DNA of 64,000 nucleotides, from the NCBI RefSeq assembly GCF_002283555.1, contig NZ_MVOI01000003.1, forward strand, positions 82,438 through 146,437. Direction: 5' to 3'. How positions within the stretch are numbered: the first letter of the stretch is position 1; each line of letters begins with the position of its first letter. The DNA comes from Rubrivirga sp. SAORIC476. GTDB lineage: Bacteria > Bacteroidota > Rhodothermia > Rhodothermales > Rubricoccaceae. The translations under genes and the position numbers were made by a program. Shown in pieces: positions 53,826-63,334 of this stretch. The notes under the pieces are model-generated. The model had not been told where the DNA came from, did not search any database, and saw nothing but the letters and a program-made list of their open reading frames with translations.

Positions 53826-56174
53826 GTGAACGCACCCCTCCCTGTCCTCCCTCAGGTTGATGCCCGAGTCGTCGCCATGCGGCTCGCTGGCGCGCCCCTG
53901 TCCGGTGCCTATGGCCGCGGGCTGGGGGCCCGCCGTGAGCACCTCGACTCGGCCCGGGATGCCCACCGCGCGCGGGAGGTGGCCCGGGACGTGCTCGTCG
54001 CAGCACTCTACGATGCCATGCCGACCCTCCCCCCACCCGAGCGTCGGGTGGCCCTGCGGGTCAAGCGTTCGGCGTTCAACGGCCGAGCGATCCATAACAC
54101 GGACGGGCTCCCCGCGACGCTCGCCGATCTCGCATCCGCCTACGAGCAAGCGCGACGCGACGCGGACCGTGCCGCCGACCAGGCCGACGTGGCGACGAGA
54201 CGCGACGAGCGGCAGGCACTCGACGCCCTGCTCCACGACGACCGGTTCATGGCCGCGGTCGACTATGCCGGGCTGGACCTCGCCCGCGCCGTCCGACAGT
54301 ACGGCCGTGTCCCCGTTGCCGATCGGACGGAGACTCGGTACGCAAAGGTGGAGACCTCGCTCTACGAGGTCGCGACCCGCTTCTCAAGCAAGGCGAACCC
54401 GTTCTTTCTCTACGGACAGGTCAGCATGCCACCCGGATCTCCGTACGCCCTGGCCGAGGCGGCCCGTCTCGCACTCAGCCTTCCGCACGCCCACGTCCTG
54501 GAACGCCACCTTCTGGCCACGGCGAACGGGGAGGCCGTAGACCCGTTCGTCATGGCATCGCCCTACTCTGTAGAGGACGGCGCGACGCTCCGGGTGTCGG
54601 TGATGTCCGGCGGCGGGCTGATGGAAGTCCGGAGCGTGCCTGTCTCAGAGGGGCTCCTGCGAATGCTGGAGTGCCTCTCTGGCCCCCCGCTCCGGGAGTC
54701 CGCCGCGAAGGAAGCCCTCGTGGATGCAGGCATGGCACCGGAGGCCGTCCGGAGCGCCCTCGACACGCTCGTCCGCGCTCGCATCCTGACCCGCTTCCTG
54801 ATCCGCGACCCGTCCCGCCTCGTGGACGATCTGGAGGCAGGCGGCCTTTCGGCTGAACGCGCGGCACGCCTGCGGGCGGTGCACGGGCGCACGGGCGCAC
54901 TCGGTGACCTCCCGCTCCGGTTCGATGGCGACCGCCTGTTCGGGTCCGCGGTGATGGAGCGGGCGTCGGCCTCGTCCCAGCCCCCCGCATACGTCACGCG
55001 CTACGCCTCGCCCTGGATCGGCGCGGGCCATGACGAGGCGCACGCGCGGATCGCCGCCGACCTCGGCACGCTGGCGCGGGTCCTCGGCGCCCTGCCGAGT
55101 GTGCCGAGGACCCGCGCTGCGCTCCGGGAGCGCCTCCTCTCGGACCTCCACGGGAAAGGGCGTGTCCGGTACCTCGACGTGATCACGGAATTGCGCACCC
55201 AGCCTCTGCCCGCTCTCTCGGGCAGCGTCCCTCCTCCGGCCTCGGCAGCCAGATATCGAGAGGCCGCCGGCGAGATCTCCCCCGCGACACTCGCCGCGTG
55301 GACGCAGACCCTACCTCCCCCCTCGCCCCTCTCCGTCACGGGCGCCGTCGACTATGCGTCGGGCATGTTCTACCTCACGAACCTCTGGGCCGGCGGAGGG
55401 CGGTTCCTCCGCCGCTTCCTGCCCGGTGGCTGGGTGCTGGAGGACACGACGTGCAGGGAGCCGGGCGGTGCCCTCACCGTCTCCATCTACGATCCCCTCC
55501 AGTCCAACCTCAACGATGCGGCGCGTTCCAGCCGAGTCGGCTTTGCCGTGACCCAGCGCCACCGCTCTCTGTTCGAGGACTGGATCCTCCCGACGGACAT
55601 CGAGATGTCGGAGCAGGACGGCGAGGTGTGCCTCTGGCGAGCCTCGACCGGGCAGCGACTCCGCTTCGTGCACGATGGGCTGGTCCTCAGCCGCGAGCTG
55701 GCCCTGGAATACCGTGTGCTGCTGACTGACTACGCAGACGCCTTCGTGAATCCGTTCGAGCGTCCGGTCCCCCTCTCCGACGCGGTCACGTACGAGCCCG
55801 GTGCGCGCTTCGGGTCGGTGTGTGTCCGGCGGGAGCGCTGGGCGGTCCCACGCGGCGCGCTGCCGCCCCGCCTCGCCGACGACTCTCGGTCGGCCACGAC
55901 GCTCGCCGGCTGGCTCCACGAGACCATTGGGCCCGACCCGACCGCGTACTACTACACCACGACCGGCCCGCGCGCGCGCACGGCGAAGCCCCGCTACCTC
56001 GACCTCGGCAGCGCCCTCAGCGCAGCCAGCTTCCTGCGCCGCGTCCGCAAGCTTCGCCCCACCGACCTCGTCCTCCTGAGCCCGGCCCGGCCCGACATCG
56101 AGGGTCTGCTCCGTGTGGACGGCCACCCCACCACCTCTGAGCTCATGGTGGACCTTACCCCGCCGGCCCGATGA
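53826..56174 (+). CDS. LanB-type dehydratase, glutamylation (N-terminal) domain protein
   Basis: The 782-residue protein is the stand-alone N-domain of a split LanB: it uses glutamyl-tRNA to esterify Ser/Thr of the precursor. Family marks are VETSLYEVATRFSSKANPFFLYGQVSM, RVSVMSGGGLMEVRSVPVSEG, a helical region, and LFGSAVMERASASSQPPAYVTRYA. The Glu-elimination domain is in the next gene, the arrangement of thiopeptide enzymes such as TbtB/TbtC. The GTG at 53826 is used because the ATG at 53769 falls in the terminator loop. The stop overlaps the next ATG (ATGA). Confidence 0.84.
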   Translation: MNAPLPVLPQVDARVVAMRLAGAPLSGAYGRGLGARREHLDSARDAHRAREVARDVLVAALYDAMPTLPPPERRVALRVKRSAFNGRAIHNTDGLPATLADLASAYEQARRDADRAADQADVATRRDERQALDALLHDDRFMAAVDYAGLDLARAVRQYGRVPVADRTETRYAKVETSLYEVATRFSSKANPFFLYGQVSMPPGSPYALAEAARLALSLPHAHVLERHLLATANGEAVDPFVMASPYSVEDGATLRVSVMSGGGLMEVRSVPVSEGLLRMLECLSGPPLRESAAKEALVDAGMAPEAVRSALDTLVRARILTRFLIRDPSRLVDDLEAGGLSAERAARLRAVHGRTGALGDLPLRFDGDRLFGSAVMERASASSQPPAYVTRYASPWIGAGHDEAHARIAADLGTLARVLGALPSVPRTRAALRERLLSDLHGKGRVRYLDVITELRTQPLPALSGSVPPPASAARYREAAGEISPATLAAWTQTLPPPSPLSVTGAVDYASGMFYLTNLWAGGGRFLRRFLPGGWVLEDTTCREPGGALTVSIYDPLQSNLNDAARSSRVGFAVTQRHRSLFEDWILPTDIEMSEQDGEVCLWRASTGQRLRFVHDGLVLSRELALEYRVLLTDYADAFVNPFERPVPLSDAVTYEPGARFGSVCVRRERWAVPRGALPPRLADDSRSATTLAGWLHETIGPDPTAYYYTTTGPRARTAKPRYLDLGSALSAASFLRRVRKLRPTDLVLLSPARPDIEGLLRVDGHPTTSELMVDLTPPAR

Positions 56175-57256
56175 CGCCACCGCGCACGCCCTCCTGGCAT
56201 ACCCTCGCGGTCTACTCCGGGCACCCCAACCGAGTGGTGCTCGACGTCATCCGCGCGTGGGAGCAGGACCTCGGATCGGTGTGCGAGAGCTACTGGACAC
56301 GCGGGTACGTGGGGGGCGCCCACGTCCGCGTCAACGTCCGAGCCGACGCAGGTACGGCGTCGAGCGTACTGGAGAGGCTCGCCGACATGGCAGCCGACCA
56401 TTTCGAGACGATGCCGACCACCGACGACGGCGGCTACGACCCCGAGCGGGCCCGTCGGCTCTCCGTCGAGGAAGGGCTGGACGCGGTCGGCATCGACTTC
56501 GGGTACCGAGCCGACGTGACGGCGGCGGTGCCCTACCACACCCCCGCCAGCCACCTAGGGGTGGAAGGCGCGACCCTGACCGAGGCCTTTTACGCGGAGA
56601 GCCGTCCGACGGCCTACGCCGTCCTGGATGCGACGAGCCCGCGTGCCGAGGCCCTGAAGCTGTACTTCCTGCGGAGCCTCGTTTTCCTCGGCTCCCTCGT
56701 CGATGGGTCCCTCTCGTTCCGGTCTCACTGGGAACGCTTCGCGGCGGGAAAGCCCGCCACCCTCACGGCATCCATCGAGGCAGCTTACGCGGCCAACCGG
56801 GAGGGCATCCATGCCGTCGCCGAGGCGGCCCTCGCCGAGTGGGAGCACGGGGACCTCTCTCAGGATCCGGTGGTGGCGGCGTGGGTGCCGCTCCAGCGAC
56901 GGTTCCAGGACCGGATCGCCGCCCTCTACGACGCCGGACGGCTCGGCGCGGTCGTGCCGTCCGAGCCGAGGACCTACCTCGAACATGGGCGTCTGTCGAT
57001 GGGGGGTGCCGAGCGGGAGACCCCGTTCCTGTCCGTCCTGTTCGGCGACGACGACGCCTTCGACCGGTTCTGTGGCCGCCGGGGTCTCGTGCTGACTCGC
57101 ATGAACGTCAACCTGCTGTACCTGCTCCTCCCGCAGCTCGGGTTCTCCGTGGTCGACCGGTTCGCGTTCGGTCACTTCGCCTACCGCGCCGTCGAGGACC
57201 TCTACGACGTCGACCTCGCCGACCGTCTCCGCGGCGTCATGGCCCGAGGGGCCTGA
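56171..57256 (+). CDS. LanB-type elimination-domain protein (TbtC-like)
   Basis: The 361-residue protein is the second stand-alone LanB C-domain-like enzyme: PSWHTLAVYSGHPNRVVLDVIRAWEQDL and SYWTRGYVGGAHVRVNVRAD match the start of thiopeptide-type elimination proteins. FGYRADVTAAVPYHTPAS, LKLYFLRSLVFLGSL and the C-terminal RMNVNLLYLLLPQLGFSVVDRFAFGHFAYRAVEDLY complete the pattern. It would remove glutamate from glutamylated Ser/Thr to give dehydroamino acids. The 4-bp overlap with the glutamylation gene suggests a working pair. A role as pyridine synthase instead is possible. Confidence 0.8.
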   Translation: MTPPRTPSWHTLAVYSGHPNRVVLDVIRAWEQDLGSVCESYWTRGYVGGAHVRVNVRADAGTASSVLERLADMAADHFETMPTTDDGGYDPERARRLSVEEGLDAVGIDFGYRADVTAAVPYHTPASHLGVEGATLTEAFYAESRPTAYAVLDATSPRAEALKLYFLRSLVFLGSLVDGSLSFRSHWERFAAGKPATLTASIEAAYAANREGIHAVAEAALAEWEHGDLSQDPVVAAWVPLQRRFQDRIAALYDAGRLGAVVPSEPRTYLEHGRLSMGGAERETPFLSVLFGDDDAFDRFCGRRGLVLTRMNVNLLYLLLPQLGFSVVDRFAFGHFAYRAVEDLYDVDLADRLRGVMARGA

Positions 57257-57278
57257 CCCTCACCAACCGTCCCATCCG

Positions 57279-59108
57279 ATGTCCCGGTACACGAAGAACA
57301 ACGAGTGGCTGACCCCGTCGGCTCCCCCCAAGCGAATCGCCGTCGGCCCCGTGCTGCGGTTCGCCCGGGAGCTCGCCCCTGCGCGCTGGCGGCTGGGCGT
57401 CGCCGCAGCCCTGTCGCTGCTGTTCTCGGCGTCGGCGGCATTCATTCCGCTCCTGTTCCGCACCGTCGAGCGCTCGATCCGCGCTGGGGAGGCCGACGCC
57501 GTCGCGCTCGCGCTGCTCGGCTACTTCGCCGTCATGGCGACGCAGCAGGGCGTCGGCCACCTGGTCAACCGGGTCCAGGCGTCGGTCTACACCGAGTTGA
57601 GCGAGCGCGCGCTGCTGTCGTACTACGAGACCGTGCTCAACGTCCGGGTGCCGCAGTTCCTCCACATGCGGCGGACGACCAGCCTGTTCCAGCGCGTGAT
57701 CGACGTGATGAACGTGACGCGGACGTTCACGACCGTCGTCGTGCAGGGCACCCTCAACGTGATCACGCTCGTGGTGCTGGCCGTCGTCATGGCGACCATC
57801 GGCTGGCCCATCCTCGTGGCGCTGCTGATCGGCGGGGGGACGATGGCCGCGTACGTGCTCGCGACGACGGGGCGGCTCCGCGAGTTGCACAGCCAGGCCC
57901 TCGCGACCGGCTACCCGCTGGTCTCGCGAATGCTGGAGATCATCAACGGCATGCTGACCGTGAAGGCGCTCACGGCCTCGGTCGGCGTCACCGCCGACGT
58001 GCAGCGCCTCGTCGAACGGCGGCGAAAGGCGCAGTACCGAGAAGACGTCTACGAGTCCCGCCTCGGCGCCGTCCTGGGGATTCTGCGGACCGCGACGGTG
58101 GTGGGCGCGCTCGCGGTCAGCTTCGTGATGCTGGGCGCGGGGCGGCTGTCGATCGCCGACCTGTTCTCGGCCTACATCATCGCGGGCCTGCTGCTGAACC
58201 CGGTCCAGGGCCTCGCCCGCCAGTACCGCCAGCTCGCCACCGTCTCCGAGGACCTGATCAAGTACTTCGAGGTGATCGACATGGAGGTCGAGACGACGAC
58301 GCCCGTGTCGATGGGCGACGGCGCCCTCTTGCCCGCGCCAGTCGTCGACACGCCAGCCCTGGGCGCCCCCCGACGTGAGCCGGGCCGCGTCCAGCTCGAC
58401 GGCGTCACGTTCGGATACCGCGAGGACACTCCGATCCTGAAGGACCTCCACCTCGACATCCGGCCCGGCGAGCGCGTCGCGCTGATCGGAAAGAGCGGAG
58501 CGGGCAAGACGACCCTCTTCCGCCTCCTGATCGGCTTTCTCCAGCCCTCGGCCGGGCAGGTGCGCGTCGGCGGCGAGGACCCGGCGCTCGTGGACGACCT
58601 GAACGCCTACCGCCGACGGATCGGCGTCGTCAGCCAGAGCGACTTCCTGTTCGACGTCTCGATCCGCGACAACCTGTGCATCGGGACGCGATCGCGCTCT
58701 GAGGCCGAACTCAAGGAGGTGCTGACCCGCGTCAACATGTGGGACGAGGTGGCCACCCTCGACAAGGGCCTGGACGAGGTGTTCTCCGACGACACCATGT
58801 CCGGCGGTCAGCGCCAGCGGCTGCTGGTCGCGCGTGCGCTCGTCCGCGACCCCGAATTGATCCTGCTCGACGAGCCGACCTCGGCGCTGGACTTCGAGAA
58901 CGAGCGCGAGGTGCTCCGCGCGCTCGACCGACTCGTCGAGGGCCGCACGTCGCTCATCATCGCGCACCGCCTCTCGACCGTCCGGAGCGCGGACCGTGTC
59001 ATCGTGATGCGCGACGGCCGCATCGTGGCCGACGGCTCGCACGACGTCCTCTACGAGACCGACGAGTACTACCGCGCCCTCTGCGACTTCAACAGCTTCA
59101 TTTCCTGA
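57279..59108 (+). CDS. ABC transporter, fused membrane and ATPase domains
   Basis: The 609-residue half-transporter has an exporter-type membrane domain with six helices (residues about 25-330) and a nucleotide-binding domain: Walker A IGKSGAGKTTLFRLLIG (about 404), Q-loop VVSQSDFLFD, signature MSGGQRQRLLVARAL, Walker B ELILLDEPTSALD, H-loop IIAHRLST. There is no C39 peptidase domain, so it exports an already freed product or confers resistance. It follows the elimination gene by 22 bp. Its stop converges with the YcaO gene at 59125. Confidence 0.92.
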   Translation: MSRYTKNNEWLTPSAPPKRIAVGPVLRFARELAPARWRLGVAAALSLLFSASAAFIPLLFRTVERSIRAGEADAVALALLGYFAVMATQQGVGHLVNRVQASVYTELSERALLSYYETVLNVRVPQFLHMRRTTSLFQRVIDVMNVTRTFTTVVVQGTLNVITLVVLAVVMATIGWPILVALLIGGGTMAAYVLATTGRLRELHSQALATGYPLVSRMLEIINGMLTVKALTASVGVTADVQRLVERRRKAQYREDVYESRLGAVLGILRTATVVGALAVSFVMLGAGRLSIADLFSAYIIAGLLLNPVQGLARQYRQLATVSEDLIKYFEVIDMEVETTTPVSMGDGALLPAPVVDTPALGAPRREPGRVQLDGVTFGYREDTPILKDLHLDIRPGERVALIGKSGAGKTTLFRLLIGFLQPSAGQVRVGGEDPALVDDLNAYRRRIGVVSQSDFLFDVSIRDNLCIGTRSRSEAELKEVLTRVNMWDEVATLDKGLDEVFSDDTMSGGQRQRLLVARALVRDPELILLDEPTSALDFENEREVLRALDRLVEGRTSLIIAHRLSTVRSADRVIVMRDGRIVADGSHDVLYETDEYYRALCDFNSFIS

Positions 59109-59124
59109 CTCCTCCCCGTGCTCC

Positions 59125-60999
59125 TCACGCGAAGGGATGCACGTCGGGATTCAGGTCCTCCACCGTGCGCGGGACGGGCACGCCGTACGCCTCGGCGAGG
59201 CGTTGGAGCCGGTCCGTGACCGCCACGCGCTGGCTGTCGTGGCCGAACGAGACCGGGAACAGGTCCGGGGCGAGCGCGCGGACACAGAACAGGCCGCGCT
59301 CGCGGAAGGGGGTCACCGTGAGGTCCTTGAGCACGAGTTCGGAGCCGAGCTCGCCGAGGCGGTGGGCGATGGCGTTGAGGATGTCCCTGGGGTCGGCCAC
59401 CGGAAGCGTCGGGAAGAGAGCCGTCGCCTGGACCTGCTCGGCGGCGACCACCCCCGACGGGGGGCAGAAGGCCTCGAGGCGGGCCCGCGCGCCAGGCCCG
59501 GCGTAGTACGCGCCGTGATCCCCCACGTCAAGAACGCGCATCGGGTCGGCTTCGAGTTCCGCGATGTACGCCTCGGTGTGTCGCGGCCCGGCCCCCTGAG
59601 GGTCGGCCTGGCGGAGTTGCCCCGCGAGTTCGCGGAGGGCGCCCGCCATCGCGTCGGCGACGGAGAGCCCGCCGCCGCCGGTGGTGAGCGTCGCCGGTCC
59701 CAGCGCACCGTCGGCACGGAGGGCCAGGAGCCACACCGACGGGATGCCGAGGTCGCTCGTCGTGTCGAGGTAGTGGAGCGCGTACGCAGGATGCGTGGCT
59801 GCGACCCGGTCGGAGAGCGCCTGGAAGGCCGCGTTCTCGACCGAGGTGGGGTCGATGGCGCGGCACCGTCGGCGGAGTAGCCAGGAGGTCACGAACCCGT
59901 CGCGCTCGGCCAGTTCCAGGACCGCGTGGAGGGCCGCCTCCTCGACGCTCGTGCCCAGCGCGCACCCGTTCGTGGAGGCGCGGACGTGGGGGGCGCCCCG
60001 CCGCGCGATGGGCGCCATCCAGACTGCCTGCGCGGGAACGAGGCACACGGCGTCGCGGGTGACGCTGGTCGCCGTCGTCCAGCGGAGCGGCGTTGCAGCG
60101 TCGTAGCGCCCCGCCTCGGGCTCGTCGCGGACCGAGAAAAAGAGCCGGTCCGGGTCGATGACGTGCGCCGCGTCTTCGTCGGGGTACCGATCTCGATGCA
60201 TCGTCAGGGCGTCGCTCACGGGTGCACGCACGGTCTGGGAGTCCGCCGGTTCGTACGTGACCTGGTAGCGCTCGACCGACTCGCACCGGGCCGAGCGGGC
60301 AGCGAAAGTGGGGGTCCGGCTGGCGCCTCCGCAAATCTCGACCCGGGAGCCGCGATGCCGCATGCTCTCGGTGATGCAGGACACCAGCCCGGCCTGCCCG
60401 TGCACCATTTTCTCCCGTCGGATCGGGCCGGTCGGCGAGAGGAGGCCGTCGACGTCGGGCGTGCCGCCGCGGAGGCTCTCGTTGAGCAGGCGAGAGGCCA
60501 GGCGCAGCGCCCCGCTCGGAGCCCCGACGGGGGGATGCCACGGCGTCTGGCAACGGGGGTGGCGGTAGACGGCGCCGACCAAGACCTCCGGAACGCCCGG
60601 GATCCATACGCGAGCGGCACCCGACGGGCACTCGGCGAGCAGGTGCGGCACCAGACCCAGCGCGTCGGGATCGTAGGTGGCTCGGAAGCCGTGGTGCTGG
60701 ACCTCCTCCCAGAGGGCATCGACCTCCGCGTACGGGTGGTTGTCGAGGGCATGACGGGCGACGCACGCGATGCAGGGGGCGTCTGGACGGGCCTCGGTGT
60801 GCACCACCAACACCCGGTCGTACCCCACGAGAACGTGGCGCGTTTGCGCAGGCCCTCCTGCCTGGCGGGCTTGCTCCGCGACCGCATCGAGGTCCAGCAG
60901 GAGGTCGACCCTGACCGGAGGTCCCGTCGCAGACACACGGAGGGCCTCTGCGAAAGCGGCAGGCAGCCGAGGTGACATGGAAGGGGCGCTACCCGTCAT
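59125..60999 (-). CDS. YcaO-domain cyclodehydratase with N-terminal partner-like domain
   Basis: The 624-residue protein has an N-terminal region (about 1-220) with Cys-rich features (PCIACVARH, AECPSG, RHPRCQTPW) like the E1/C-type partner of azoline-forming enzymes. A YcaO domain follows, with NESLRGGTPDVDGLLSPTG, GCALGTSVEEAALHAVLELAERDGFVTSWLLRR (ATP/Mg-binding Glu cluster) and LTTGGGGLSVADAMAGALREL. It ends in DLNPDVHPFA. YcaO uses ATP to make thiazolines and oxazolines from Cys/Ser/Thr. The ATG at 60999 overlaps the RRE protein stop; ATG at 60978 is the alternative. Confidence 0.86.
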   Translation of the reverse strand: MTGSAPSMSPRLPAAFAEALRVSATGPPVRVDLLLDLDAVAEQARQAGGPAQTRHVLVGYDRVLVVHTEARPDAPCIACVARHALDNHPYAEVDALWEEVQHHGFRATYDPDALGLVPHLLAECPSGAARVWIPGVPEVLVGAVYRHPRCQTPWHPPVGAPSGALRLASRLLNESLRGGTPDVDGLLSPTGPIRREKMVHGQAGLVSCITESMRHRGSRVEICGGASRTPTFAARSARCESVERYQVTYEPADSQTVRAPVSDALTMHRDRYPDEDAAHVIDPDRLFFSVRDEPEAGRYDAATPLRWTTATSVTRDAVCLVPAQAVWMAPIARRGAPHVRASTNGCALGTSVEEAALHAVLELAERDGFVTSWLLRRRCRAIDPTSVENAAFQALSDRVAATHPAYALHYLDTTSDLGIPSVWLLALRADGALGPATLTTGGGGLSVADAMAGALRELAGQLRQADPQGAGPRHTEAYIAELEADPMRVLDVGDHGAYYAGPGARARLEAFCPPSGVVAAEQVQATALFPTLPVADPRDILNAIAHRLGELGSELVLKDLTVTPFRERGLFCVRALAPDLFPVSFGHDSQRVAVTDRLQRLAEAYGVPVPRTVEDLNPDVHPFA

Positions 61000-62203
61000 C
61001 GCGCACCCCGTACAGTCGCCGTCCCCACACGTCGATGGAGTCGACACGGGGCTCGCCTCCAGGTAGCACGCGAACGAGGGCCTCCCCCGCCCCCTCCGGG
61101 TCGGGGGGAGATGTGGCGATGCGCGCGTCCACGGAGACTCCCTGCGCGGCACCGAGCGCGGCGACCAGCGCCGCCGTGACCGCCTCCGCCTCGGACCACC
61201 GGACGACCCAGCGCCCTCCGGCCTCCAGCGCATGCACTCCACCCGGAAGCGACAGCGAGCGTGCGCTCAGGTCCACCCCGTCCCGCTGGGCGGCTCGCGC
61301 CGAGGCGACGGCCATCCGTCCGGCCGCCTCAGCGCTCTCCCCGAGGTCGACGAGGCCGGGCCGGGCGTCGCGGTCCCGGAGCGTCCAGGCGCGGGCTTCG
61401 AGCGCACGGAGTCGGCAGACGGCGGCACTGCGGTCGGCATGGAAGACGAGAGACCCGCAGGCAAGGGAGGCGAGGAAGCCGTCTGCGGCACACTGGCGGA
61501 CGACGGACACGTCCAGCCCGAGCGTCTGCACGAGGAGCGGCAGCCCGTCGAGCGCCGCGACCGCACCGACGAGCGGCACCTGAGGGACCAGCGTCGCCTC
61601 GACGAGGCTCAGTTGCTGTTCCCACGCCGGAGCGGAGGCCTCGGTCGTCAGCACGCCCTCGCAAAGGCCTCGCTCCCCTGCCTCGAACACCGCCGAGGTC
61701 GAGCGGGTCGCCATCGAGCGAGCGAGCTCTGTCAGGAATGCTCGCTCGACCGAGTCCAGCGGGAGTGATGCGACGAGCACGACCGCGAGGGGCCGCTCAC
61801 GCTGCGTGAGGACATCGAGATGGCTCCAGACCGCCGCACGATCGTCCGTGAGCAGCACGTCCGCCGAGGCCTCGACATCGAATACCGCGCCGAGGCCGGG
61901 GATCCCGTCGGCCGCCCGCGGTCTCCACGCGAGACACCGAGGCGGTGAGGGCGGCGGTGGCGCGAAAGCTCCCGCCGCATCGAGTTGGGACAGAACCGTC
62001 GCCACCCGGTCCCGGACCTCCGGAGGGCTCGCGTCCACGATCTCGGTCGCAGAGTAGCGGCCGTCGAGCGCATGTCGAAGTTGGGCGAACAACGGCGCTG
62101 CGGCGTCGCCACTCAGGAGATGCCTCGCGTCGGCAGTGAGAACACGGAGGCCATGCTCCGTCGGGACGAAGAGGGCGCGATCGCTGAGACGAAGTCGATT
62201 CAT
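60989..62203 (-). CDS. RRE-containing ocin-ThiF-like partner protein
   Basis: The 404-residue protein has an N-terminal PqqD-like RiPP recognition element pattern: NRLRLSDRALFVPTEHGLRVLTADARHLLSGD, LRHALDGRYSATEIVDAS and VATVLSQLDAAGAF (residues 1-80). The rest resembles the leader-presenting ThiF-like partner of thiopeptide cyclodehydratases (TbtF-type), with no ATP-binding glycine loop seen. It would bind the precursor leader and deliver the core to YcaO. It overlaps the YcaO ATG by 11 bp. The ATG at 62203 is used; it is divergent from the SagB gene 47 bp away. Confidence 0.78.
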   Translation of the reverse strand: MNRLRLSDRALFVPTEHGLRVLTADARHLLSGDAAAPLFAQLRHALDGRYSATEIVDASPPEVRDRVATVLSQLDAAGAFAPPPPSPPRCLAWRPRAADGIPGLGAVFDVEASADVLLTDDRAAVWSHLDVLTQRERPLAVVLVASLPLDSVERAFLTELARSMATRSTSAVFEAGERGLCEGVLTTEASAPAWEQQLSLVEATLVPQVPLVGAVAALDGLPLLVQTLGLDVSVVRQCAADGFLASLACGSLVFHADRSAAVCRLRALEARAWTLRDRDARPGLVDLGESAEAAGRMAVASARAAQRDGVDLSARSLSLPGGVHALEAGGRWVVRWSEAEAVTAALVAALGAAQGVSVDARIATSPPDPEGAGEALVRVLPGGEPRVDSIDVWGRRLYGVRDDG

Positions 62204-62250
62204 CGCCCGCAATGTAGACCCTTATCATCCTGTCCCCCTCGCCTCTACCG

Positions 62251-63312
62251 ATGCCCGAACCGGACGGCCTTCCGACACCTCGCTACGTCCTGTCCCGATT
62301 CGCGTACCTCCGACACGATGGGCAGAGTCTCGTGCTGGAGTCGTCGCTGACACCGGCGCGGCTCCCGGCCAGCGAGGGCCTTCTGGCCCTGCTGCATCGT
62401 CTGTCGCGCCCGGTCTCGCTGGCCGCCCTCCTGGACGCACTCCCTCCTGCCTCGCGAGAGGCCACGCGGAATGCGCTCGACCTGCTCGTCGAGCACGGAT
62501 TCCTCTCGCCTGCCGACGGCACCGAGGCCGACGACGCGCCCTCGCTGTCGACCTGGGAATTCCACGACCTGCTCTTTCACGCCCGCACCCGCCACGGGCG
62601 GACGAACGCCCCCATCGGGGGGACCTATCGGTTTGGCGCCGAGATGCCCCTGGAGGTCCTCCCTCCGCCCTCTCCGGACCGCGTCCCCTTGCCTGGGCAC
62701 GGCCGCCGCGGTCGAATGCCTCTCTCGGAAGCCTTCGAACGCAGAACCTCGACGCGCGACTACGGAGGCGAACCCTTTTCCGTCGCCGACCTCGGCGCGC
62801 TCCTGTCGCTCGCCGTTCGCGAGACCCACAGTCAGGGTCGGCGGCGGCGCCCCTATCCGAGTGGAGGCGCCACTTACCCGACTGGGCTGTTCGTCCTCGT
62901 GCGCACGTGCGAGGGGCTCTCGCCCGGCGCCTACCGATACCAGCCCGCCGACCACGCGCTCAACCCGGTCGCTGCGGATGCGGAGGACATCGAGACCCTC
63001 ATCCGCGACGGGGCGAGAGCGGCGGGCGCGGAGGCGCTCGCCCCGATCCTGCTGGTGGTCACGGCTCGCTTCGCGCGGACAGCCTGGAAGTACGAGTCGA
63101 TCGCGTACAGCCTCGTGCTCAAGGAAGTCGGTGCCCTCTATCAGTCGCTGTGGCTGGCCGGTGCCGCCCTCGGCATCGCGGTCTGCGGGCTCGGCACGGG
63201 CAACGCAGACGCCTTCGCCGAGACCCTGGGCCTGGACTACTACCGGGAGACGAGTGTCGGTGAGGTACTCATCGGCCCGCTACCCACTGGCCGTACCGCC
63301 CCAGCGTCGTGA
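62251..63312 (+). CDS. SagB/ThcOx-family FMN-dependent azoline dehydrogenase
   Basis: The 353-residue protein has an N-terminal domain (about 1-110) with helical winged features, then a nitroreductase-fold domain with SagB marks: FERRTSTRDYGGEPFSVADLGALLSL, RRRPYPSGGATYPTGLFVLVR, WKYESIAYSLVLKEVGALYQSLWLAGAALG, and the late GLGTGNADAFAETLGLDYYRETSVGEVLIG. Such proteins oxidise azolines to azoles with FMN. It is divergent from the RRE gene and completes the azole set. Confidence 0.88.
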   Translation: MPEPDGLPTPRYVLSRFAYLRHDGQSLVLESSLTPARLPASEGLLALLHRLSRPVSLAALLDALPPASREATRNALDLLVEHGFLSPADGTEADDAPSLSTWEFHDLLFHARTRHGRTNAPIGGTYRFGAEMPLEVLPPPSPDRVPLPGHGRRGRMPLSEAFERRTSTRDYGGEPFSVADLGALLSLAVRETHSQGRRRRPYPSGGATYPTGLFVLVRTCEGLSPGAYRYQPADHALNPVAADAEDIETLIRDGARAAGAEALAPILLVVTARFARTAWKYESIAYSLVLKEVGALYQSLWLAGAALGIAVCGLGTGNADAFAETLGLDYYRETSVGEVLIGPLPTGRTAPAS

Positions 63313-63334
63313 CCCGGCCGGGCCGCTCTTCCGC

